From: Bacillota bacterium
GTDB lineage: Bacteria > Bacillota > Clostridia > Lachnospirales > Lachnospiraceae
NCBI GenBank assembly: GCA_023398855.1
Contig: JAEWRS010000319.1
Location: 1-7,168 of the forward strand
DNA length: 7,168 nucleotides
Reading direction: 5' to 3'
Made by a program: the position numbers and the translations under genes. The notes below the pieces were generated by a model, which saw nothing but the letters and a program-made list of their open reading frames with translations, was not told where the DNA came from and did not search any database. This document shows positions 1 to 5,873 of this stretch, one piece after another (the first letter of the stretch is position 1; each line of letters begins with the position of its first letter).

Positions 1-468
1 TTCCTTAGCAGTTCTGGCGGAGTAGATTCCTACATAGTTATTTTTGGCTGCAGTTGGTATGCTGATCTCAAAGGAAATTTCCGTGTCCCCGTTGTTTTTC
101 GCTCCGCGAACAGCTTCCGTCACATCCAGTTTCTGTATCAGGCTCTCCGATGTCATGGCTTTTGTAAAGGAGGACGCCGGATTTGTGCCTATGCGGGCGG
201 GAAAGCTGTTAAAGGTTACTGTTTTTCCTACCCAGCTATTTTCCACCTGATAAATATCTGCACTGGTAAAATCCGCACTTGGTTTATCGGCCAGCTCAAA
301 AGCCAGATAAACTGCCTGAGCGGTTTCCGGTATCTGGTCCAGGCTGAACTTCATAAGAGACTTTCTTGTATAATTCTGGGCACCGTTATCGTATTTTACA
401 ATCAGGCTGGCAGAACCGCTGAAATTTTTATCGCCGTCTGACCCGCCCTGTACATAAACATCATCAGT
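1..468 (-). repeat. CBM96/DNRLRE-like module, copy 2, cut by left edge (residues ~1783-1938)
   Basis: The copy repeats the anchors of copy 1: DVYVQGGSD (Tyr1787), QNYTRK, MKFSL, NSWVGKTVTFN, FEISIPTAAKNN and IYSARTAKE at the very edge. By comparison with copy 1, only the closing GPRL-type strand should lie beyond the window. The copies agree at motif level but not base by base, which points to an old duplication or separate acquisition. Confidence 0.8.
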
Positions 469-3400
469 GGCTGGTGTAGATTCGTCGCCCACCTGGACCT
501 GAATTGACGCAGTAAAGCCTGCTGTATTATGTAACCCTTCAGGCAATACCAGCTGTCCGCTTAAATCATAGGTTCCCAACACGTCCTTCTGGTAATCCCC
601 TCTGTCCCACAGAATATCTAAGGTATGGGTGCCTCCGGCGTTATCATAGGCTTCCACTGTTTTGGGAAGCTGCAAATCTGCGAACTTTGTTCCGGGATCA
701 GCCTTGATCCGGCTGAGTTCTCCTGCTATACCGATGATTTCACATGTTTCAGGAGCCAGCACCTTTAGCTTGATCCGGCTGGTTTTCCCCGCCAGACCCG
801 CTGTCTTTACAGCCAGCTTGATAAACGGAGTTTTCTGGAGCACTTCGATATTGGCATCGGATTCCTTGATGTCTCCGCCTGTGTACGGAAGAGAAATCTC
901 AATGGTTCCATTGTTCTCCTGAGTGGGATCAGACACCCCAAGGGTTGCCTCGTCCCCATTGATCTGCATCGTTAATGAGGCAGCCTTATTTGATGTAATT
1001 CCAGCCACGGTTGTTGTTTTGTTGTTCCAGAAATTTACTGCTGTAATTCCCAGAGCCGTTTCTCTTACGGCATGAGCGTTTTCACTGCGCTCTAAAATTT
1101 CAATGTCAGGTGCTTCGCTGTACTTTGCCGTTTCCCCAGCGTCTTTCCCGGGCAGAATCACATAGGAATAATCAGCATTGGCAGGTTTTTTCCCATGGTC
1201 GAACCAGAACGTGGCAAACTGGTTTGTTTCCTGTCCTTCCGTGGTTCCCTGGGTATTCCAATTGCCGGTCCGCTTTTCTTTTAAGGCCATGACATCCGCT
1301 TTTCCTGGGAAATAATAACCAATGTCAGAACCAGCCGTATTTCCTTCTAAGTGGATCCAGGAAGCGCCGGTTATTCTTGTTCCTTTCAGAGGACTTTCCT
1401 CACCATCATTCCTGATGTCAACTGCTTCCCCGTTAATCAGCACCTCATTGCTTCCATTCTCATTAAGCCTTCGGTTGTCTATAATGGTTTCCACGTAATT
1501 TCCAGTGTCAGAAGTAATCCCGCTCCCCACTGCTGCAATTTCATCGTCAAACATAAACCAGGACTTTTTAGCGTCCGTGCCGGATCTGGTGCTTCCGCTG
1601 CTGCCCAGAGTCTTAACGTGCATTCCTGCGCCGCCGTAATTGTCCAGGCCAGAACCGCCCACCCAGCTGTAAATATTCTTGGTACGGTCCCCGGCACCAT
1701 TAGGCCTGGTCACATATTCCGTGGTGGTTCCTGCCAGACGTTTTGGATCTACAGTGGCCCAATAGCCTTCCCCGTACTGATCTCTGTCATTGTTGTAGAG
1801 GTATGTCATGCCGTCGGAAACGTTCCAGGTCCGCTTTCCTTCATCATTGATCAGCTCATGCCCATAGGTGCGGCTGGAATGCATGGATAAGGCGAATCCG
1901 AATTCCGGCATAATATGTACCAGCTTATCCATTCCTGTAAATAGCTTGTGAAGCGCATATTCACTTCTCGGCTCAATGGAAGCATTGTTCATGATCTGGT
2001 TTGCCCTCATTAAGGAGGCAATATGAGTGCTTCGGCTGTAATAATAAGCTTCATCCATTCCTATGAAATACTTCATCATACGGTTAAAGCGTTCCTGCTG
2101 CTCTGGAGGCATGGCATCCCCTATGAGCATCATGGCATCCATGATTCCCGCTCCTCTTGCCTTGTCGTTTGAGGTTTTTCTTGTAATGTCTCTCCCTGAT
2201 ACCATGTCCATGCAAAGGCCGTTATGAATAAATGGCTCGATCCCTTCAAATACCATATCAAAGATCAGCTGCTCCTCGTGATCTTCATAGGTCAGTTCAA
2301 AATCAGTACCTGAAAATACAGAAAATAAAATGCTCAGTTTCTCATATAGCTGGGAACCGTATCCACCCATATAGGCCAGCGCCTGGTGCTGGATAAAGGA
2401 CCCGTCTTCATAGAAGCCATCTCCTGTGGTCACATATTCAAACACGGTTTTATATGCTTTTTTCACATGACCCAGTTTCTCCCTGTTGTCGGTCAAAAGC
2501 CCTGTTTGCACCACTACCATGCCCTTATCAATCAGATTTGCCCCTGTCATGGCAGGTGACCCCGGGTAGCCGGAAGGGCTGTCACATACATTTGTAAACC
2601 GATTGACTGCTGCTGCATAACGGTCGATTTGTTTCGGAGTCAGATCCTCATAAAGAATCAAGGCTGTATTTAAAAATGCGATAGGGCCTCCGATTTCCCA
2701 GTGCCACCAGTTTCCAAATACCGGTGTTTTCTCATCGCTGCTGCTGTAGTGATATTCATTCATGAAATCCAGAGCCAGGATCAGTTCCTTTTTTACTTCC
2801 TCGTTCTGGTACAGCTCACAGCCCTTTGTTGCCCATGCGATCGCCATATCCTTTAACCGGTAAAAGGTCCCGGCTACATTGCCGGAATGGACCTTGGCCT
2901 CTGCTCCGGTGCCTTTGATATAGCTCATATCTAAATCGCTCCAGAGATTGGTTCTGGACTCATCAGTTCCCTTGATCATGGTATTCCAGTATTGCCCGGC
3001 TTTTTCATCCAGTTGCTTTATGTAAGTGCGGACAGCCTCATTGCCTGTATCCAGTTCTCCTCCAAGCAAGGTGCCAAGCCACTTTTCCCTTAATTCCTGA
3101 AACTGGGGATCAACCGGTTTTTCTGTTTCAGTTGTGCGGGTAATAAGCCTTGGCCCGTTCTTTCCTTCTGCCCTTGTGGAATAAAAATCAATCATGTTGT
3201 CATTGGCCGCCACTGGACAGCTGATTTCAAAGGAAATTGCCGTTTTCCCTTTATTCAGGGCATTTTTCACGCTTTCACTCACATCTGCGGTTACGATTCC
3301 ATCGGATATACTGTCTTTTGAAATAATTCCATCCGCCTTGTCTCCGATTCGTTCTGGCTTTGTATTCCAGGTCACCGAACCAGAATTCCAGCCGCTTTTT

Positions 3401-5814
3401 ACCTCATAAATTTCCGCAGATACAAAATCCTTTGCCGGATTGGTATTGCTGATCCCTCCTGCCAGCTCAAGCACAAGCTCAGCCTCAATAGATTCCTTTT
3501 TCACCCCTGATAAATCAAAGGTCAGAATTGTTCTCCTGGTATAATTCTGCTGGCCATTGGAACATTTGACTCTTAGCCTGGAAGCATCGTAATTGCTGTA
3601 CTGGCTGCTGGTCTTTCCGGCATCACTTCCTCCCTGGAGATACTCATCCTCTGAGGGAACCGTGACTTTTTCCTGGGTTCCAGGCGCTTCTATGGCTGAA
3701 GACAGCTCTGCTGCAAGCTCATTGATCCGGTCTCTTACCTCTCCTGTAAATAAGCTGGCCGCAGGAGGGCCTACCTTATCGTAAGTCAATTGGCTCTGAT
3801 CATATACCTTCTGAAAAATGCCTTTTCCCTCTTCCATAAGCTCCTGGACTTTCCCGTAGGACCCGGCAATATTATCACCAGAGGATAAGCTCTTTGCTTT
3901 TTTATACACAGATGGAAGGCCTGGAAGAGCCACTGTTATATCGTACTCCGGAAGCCAGGCAGAGGTTTTAAAATTCCTCGCCTTAAATACCACACTGTCT
4001 TCATAAAGCTTTACATGGTAGCCGATTCCGGCATCCTTTACTCCGTTTTCCGTCTCATTATAGGAGGGAACTTCAATCATGGTGCCATATTCCCTGTCAA
4101 TGGCTTCCGCCACCCCAAATCCGTTGTGAATGTGGCCGGATAAATAAATAACCTGAGGATATTTGGAAAATATCTCTTTTACTTTGGAATCCTGATTTCC
4201 GAAATCCGATAGAATATTGCTTCTCCAATGAGTATCCTTTAATGCATTGTGTCCCATGACGAAAATCGGCTTATCCGGGCTGGCATTTTCTGCCATAGTC
4301 TCAGACAGCCAGTTTAACTGCTCCTGGGAAAGGTACATGGCATCCTTTAAACCGTTTTCCGTATTAATTACAATAAAATGATACCCTCCCAGCCAACGGT
4401 CAAAATAAACGTTTTCACTGTTGTCCGGCATATACCTTTTATTCTTATCCAGATAAAGGGCCTTTGCAGTTGGCCAGTATGCACTGGTAACGGTTTCGTC
4501 CTTGTTCCAGTCAGATGAATTGTATCCTCTCACATCGTGATTTCCCAAAGTCATGATAACCTTATCGTCAGAAACAGAAGAATACTGGTCCATGATGCTA
4601 TAGATCCCATTATACTGAGCCTTTGTTCCGCTTTGTGTAAGATCACCCAGATTCAGTACCCCCAGAGAATCGGGAGCAATGGTTTTCATATCCTTTAACC
4701 CTGCTATAAAATTTGCAGCATTTGTATCCGACAGGTTATCGGATTTAATATGGACATCGGAAACCACCTGGAAGCTGCTAAGAGGCTCACTGCCTTCCAA
4801 AAATGCATTGTATTTTTCCTTCAGGCTGCTGACGGCTGCCATAGCTGCGGCTGCTGTCATTCCCTCCAGACTGCTCTTTATTGTTTCTATTTCTGCTTTC
4901 ATCTCTTGGATCTTGTCAGCAGGGTACTGGGATCCCTGCTTAATGGAGGCCAGCTGGTCTTCCATTTGTGCTACAGCTGCCATGGCCCCTTCCGCTTGGT
5001 AAATGGACTTTACTGTGGAAGCTTCCACGGCCTTTTTGTACACCCGCAGCTCATCAATGGTGCAGCCACTCATGCCATAGCAGCCTCTGCCGTCACCGCC
5101 CAAGATGAAATCCAGCCCCGTATCAATGGATTTTCCGCTGTGCCCTGTCATAGAAGCAGATGAATATTTCTCTCCATCTAAATAAACCGTCATATCACCA
5201 TCCCTGTCAAAAACGCTTGCTACATGATGCCATTTATCATTATTTGCAGGTATTCCTTTTAATTCCACCCGGCTGCTTCCTGTTCCTGAAAAATTCATTC
5301 TCGTATCCACACTGCCGGTATTATTGAAATTGCCAAAGGCCCAGCCTACATTGTTGCCGCTTAAGTAATTTTTATTGGAAAGAACAGTTCCGTTATTTTG
5401 CCCGTTATTTTCTGTCTTTATCCAGAAAGACAAGGAAAAGTCTTCCGTTCCAAATGATAAATCTGCTGTCTGACCATAATTAATATATTGGTCGGCTTTG
5501 GTATTGGCCTTTCCTGCTTTGCTCCCGTTATCCAAAAAAACGCCGTTTCCCCGGACTCCCTTGACAAAGGCTGGCTGACCATAAATGGTTCCATCATTTC
5601 CTCTTCCGGTCTGGTCCGCAGCCTTGTTCCCGGATATACTGCCTTCATCAAAGGAAGCATGCATGACCATCCCGTCATTTAAAATTGTTTCCAGAGCATT
5701 TTGATCCATATTGGCTGTAAAGCTCCCTGAAAAAGGAGCTGCGTAAACAAAATTCCCCATAAGCATGGAACAAATCAGCACCAGGCTGCATATCTTTTTC
5801 CATTTTATCTTCAT
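1..5814 (-). CDS. Giant secreted LamG - metallophosphoesterase - PL8 polysaccharide lyase (3' end beyond left edge)
   Basis: The frame is open from ATG at 5814 to base 1: 1938 codons, no stop. Visible order: signal peptide (residues 1-25), LamG-like jelly roll (~49-262), helical spacer (~265-340), metallophosphoesterase (~345-612), second helical spacer (~620-715), CBM96/DNRLRE-like module (~720-892), PL8 lyase (~900-1687), Big_4-like Ig domain (~1712-1778), second CBM96-like module (~1783 onward, cut). The likely role is extracellular cleavage of a uronic-acid polysaccharide (hyaluronan or chondroitin) by beta-elimination, plus hydrolysis of an unknown phosphate ester. The start is fixed by the signal peptide right after it, a G-rich ribosome site 10 bases upstream, and the lack of nearby in-frame starts. 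It lies 59 bases downstream of another secreted-protein gene on the same strand. Typical PL8 enzymes are about 750-1100 residues, so this one is unusually large. No frameshift was found; domain motifs along the whole length fall in one frame. The C-terminus, which may carry a wall anchor, is not visible. Confidence 0.96.
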   Translation of the reverse strand, partial: MKIKWKKICSLVLICSMLMGNFVYAAPFSGSFTANMDQNALETILNDGMVMHASFDEGSISGNKAADQTGRGNDGTIYGQPAFVKGVRGNGVFLDNGSKAGKANTKADQYINYGQTADLSFGTEDFSLSFWIKTENNGQNNGTVLSNKNYLSGNNVGWAFGNFNNTGSVDTRMNFSGTGSSRVELKGIPANNDKWHHVASVFDRDGDMTVYLDGEKYSSASMTGHSGKSIDTGLDFILGGDGRGCYGMSGCTIDELRVYKKAVEASTVKSIYQAEGAMAAVAQMEDQLASIKQGSQYPADKIQEMKAEIETIKSSLEGMTAAAAMAAVSSLKEKYNAFLEGSEPLSSFQVVSDVHIKSDNLSDTNAANFIAGLKDMKTIAPDSLGVLNLGDLTQSGTKAQYNGIYSIMDQYSSVSDDKVIMTLGNHDVRGYNSSDWNKDETVTSAYWPTAKALYLDKNKRYMPDNSENVYFDRWLGGYHFIVINTENGLKDAMYLSQEQLNWLSETMAENASPDKPIFVMGHNALKDTHWRSNILSDFGNQDSKVKEIFSKYPQVIYLSGHIHNGFGVAEAIDREYGTMIEVPSYNETENGVKDAGIGYHVKLYEDSVVFKARNFKTSAWLPEYDITVALPGLPSVYKKAKSLSSGDNIAGSYGKVQELMEEGKGIFQKVYDQSQLTYDKVGPPAASLFTGEVRDRINELAAELSSAIEAPGTQEKVTVPSEDEYLQGGSDAGKTSSQYSNYDASRLRVKCSNGQQNYTRRTILTFDLSGVKKESIEAELVLELAGGISNTNPAKDFVSAEIYEVKSGWNSGSVTWNTKPERIGDKADGIISKDSISDGIVTADVSESVKNALNKGKTAISFEISCPVAANDNMIDFYSTRAEGKNGPRLITRTTETEKPVDPQFQELREKWLGTLLGGELDTGNEAVRTYIKQLDEKAGQYWNTMIKGTDESRTNLWSDLDMSYIKGTGAEAKVHSGNVAGTFYRLKDMAIAWATKGCELYQNEEVKKELILALDFMNEYHYSSSDEKTPVFGNWWHWEIGGPIAFLNTALILYEDLTPKQIDRYAAAVNRFTNVCDSPSGYPGSPAMTGANLIDKGMVVVQTGLLTDNREKLGHVKKAYKTVFEYVTTGDGFYEDGSFIQHQALAYMGGYGSQLYEKLSILFSVFSGTDFELTYEDHEEQLIFDMVFEGIEPFIHNGLCMDMVSGRDITRKTSNDKARGAGIMDAMMLIGDAMPPEQQERFNRMMKYFIGMDEAYYYSRSTHIASLMRANQIMNNASIEPRSEYALHKLFTGMDKLVHIMPEFGFALSMHSSRTYGHELINDEGKRTWNVSDGMTYLYNNDRDQYGEGYWATVDPKRLAGTTTEYVTRPNGAGDRTKNIYSWVGGSGLDNYGGAGMHVKTLGSSGSTRSGTDAKKSWFMFDDEIAAVGSGITSDTGNYVETIIDNRRLNENGSNEVLINGEAVDIRNDGEESPLKGTRITGASWIHLEGNTAGSDIGYYFPGKADVMALKEKRTGNWNTQGTTEGQETNQFATFWFDHGKKPANADYSYVILPGKDAGETAKYSEAPDIEILERSENAHAVRETALGITAVNFWNNKTTTVAGITSNKAASLTMQINGDEATLGVSDPTQENNGTIEISLPYTGGDIKESDANIEVLQKTPFIKLAVKTAGLAGKTSRIKLKVLAPETCEIIGIAGELSRIKADPGTKFADLQLPKTVEAYDNAGGTHTLDILWDRGDYQKDVLGTYDLSGQLVLPEGLHNTAGFTASIQVQVGDESTPATDDVYVQGGSDGDKNFSGSASLIVKYDNGAQNYTRKSLMKFSLDQIPETAQAVYLAFELADKPSADFTSADIYQVENSWVGKTVTFNSFPARIGTNPASSFTKAMTSESLIQKLDVTEAVRGAKNNGDTEISFEISIPTAAKNNYVGIYSARTAKE
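481..681 (-). other. Bacterial Ig-like (Big_4-type) domain (residues ~1712-1778)
   Basis: After the lyase comes KTVEAYDNAGGTHTLDILW (Trp1736), then GTYDLSGQLVLPEG (Tyr1749) and a closing FTASIQVQV strand. The pattern of a tryptophan strand followed by 'GTY-L-G-L-LP' is typical of Big_4 domains that follow catalytic modules in clostridial glycan-degrading enzymes. It probably acts as a spacer. Confidence 0.75.
754..3117 (-). other. Polysaccharide lyase family 8 catalytic module (residues ~900-1687)
   Basis: An N-terminal alpha/alpha toroid (~900-1250) is followed by a beta-supersandwich (~1295-1570) and a Lyase_8_C-like domain (~1570-1687). Landmarks: NWWHWEIGGP with Trp1036/Trp1037 of the aromatic patch; Asn1093 in GANLID; His1143 in SFIQHQ; Tyr1152 in MGGYG; Arg1208 and Arg1212 in SGRDITR; SDGMTYLYN from Ser1333; YWATVDP. 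Spacings Asn-His (50), His-Tyr (9) and Arg-Arg (4) agree with my recollection of pneumococcal hyaluronate lyase (N349, H399, Y408, R462, R466). The enzyme should cleave beta-1,4 bonds next to uronic acid by elimination. Hyaluronan or chondroitin is more likely than xanthan given similarity to Gram-positive hyaluronate lyases, but specificity is not settled by sequence. Confidence 0.94.
3139..3657 (-). repeat. CBM96/DNRLRE-like module, copy 1 (residues ~720-892)
   Basis: The module begins with YLQGGSDAG (Tyr725 on), followed by QNYTRR, TFDLSG, the pair SGWNSGSVTWN, then FEISCPVAANDN, FYSTRAE and a closing GPRLIT. These are typical DNRLRE/CBM96 features, a beta-sandwich found in secreted carbohydrate-active proteins. 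It lies just before the PL8 domain and pairs with a diverged copy after it. Binding to a glycan is inferred from the family. Confidence 0.8.
3979..4782 (-). other. Calcineurin-like metallophosphoesterase domain (residues ~345-612)
   Basis: All the metal-ligand blocks of the family are present in order: Asp353-x-His355 (SDVH), Gly390-Asp391 (LGDL), Gly424-Asn425-His426-Asp427 (GNHD), Gly521-His522 (MGHN) and Gly560-His561-x-His563 (GHIH). A functional two-metal phosphomonoesterase or phosphodiesterase is therefore expected, acting outside the cell because the chain has a signal peptide. The substrate cannot be read from the sequence; relatives act on nucleotides, phosphodiesters and other phosphate esters. 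Its placement before a PL8 lyase in the same polypeptide is unusual. Confidence 0.95.
5029..5670 (-). other. LamG/concanavalin-like jelly-roll domain (residues ~49-262)
   Basis: The module starts with MHASFDEG (residues 51 on) and a G-rich stretch, continues with LSFWIKT, then the hallmark WHHVA at residues 195-199 followed by DGDMTVYLDGE, and ends with the TIDELRVY strand (Asp254). These are the usual landmarks of Laminin_G_3/LamG folds in secreted bacterial enzymes, where they commonly bind glycans or serve as structural modules. Two cysteines (245 and 251) near the end could form a disulfide; this is not tested. Confidence 0.88.
5740..5814 (-). other. Signal peptide of the PL8 protein
   Basis: Residues 1-25 show a classical Sec signal: a basic N-region (MKIKWKK), a hydrophobic core (residues 8-19, including SLVLICSMLMG) and a small-residue end VYA before APFSG, so cleavage is probably after Ala25. 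Cys9 and Cys15 lie within the hydrophobic part and do not form a convincing lipobox with the mature start, so secretion by signal peptidase I is favoured over a lipoprotein. Confidence 0.88.
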
Positions 5815-5824
5815 AAGACCGTTT

Positions 5825-5829
5825 CCCCC
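5825..5829 (-). promoter_or_regulatory. Putative G-rich ribosome-binding site of the PL8 gene
   Basis: On the minus strand, TTTGGGGGAAAC precedes the ATG at 5814; the five Gs are 10 bases from the start. It is a poor match to AGGAGG but is the only purine-rich candidate, and it sits close to the foot of the upstream hairpin, so translation may be modest or structure-dependent. Confidence 0.45.
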
Positions 5830-5836
5830 AAATGGT

Positions 5837-5864
5837 CCTGAAAGAGGGAAAGCCCTCTTTCAGG
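5837..5864 (-). terminator. Terminator-like intergenic hairpin without a U-tract
   Basis: A perfect 12-bp inverted repeat (CCTGAAAGAGGG / CCCTCTTTCAGG) with a 4-base loop starts 9 bases after the upstream gene's TAA. The bases after it on the minus strand are ACCATTTGGGGG, with no run of T, and the + strand side (TTAAATTGATT) is also weak. It may be a partial terminator, an mRNA 3'-end stabiliser or a processing site that sets different levels of the two genes. Confidence 0.5.
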
Positions 5865-5873
5865 TTAAATTGA

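Noticed and set aside
1351..1890. 179-codon open frame on the plus strand
   Set aside because: It lies wholly antisense to the conserved beta-sandwich of the PL8 domain, its translation is low-complexity and unlike known families, and no ribosome site or promoter was evident.
4679..5163. Two overlapping plus-strand frames (107 and 137 codons)
   Set aside because: Both are antisense to the helical spacer and start of the phosphoesterase domain; Cys/Ala/Ser-rich translation is a by-product of the Ala/Glu/Lys helical coding strand.
5815..5873. A separate promoter for the PL8 gene in the intergenic gap
   Set aside because: The 59 bases are mostly filled by the hairpin and ribosome site; no -35/-10 pair with proper spacing was seen, although a promoter inside the upstream gene cannot be excluded.
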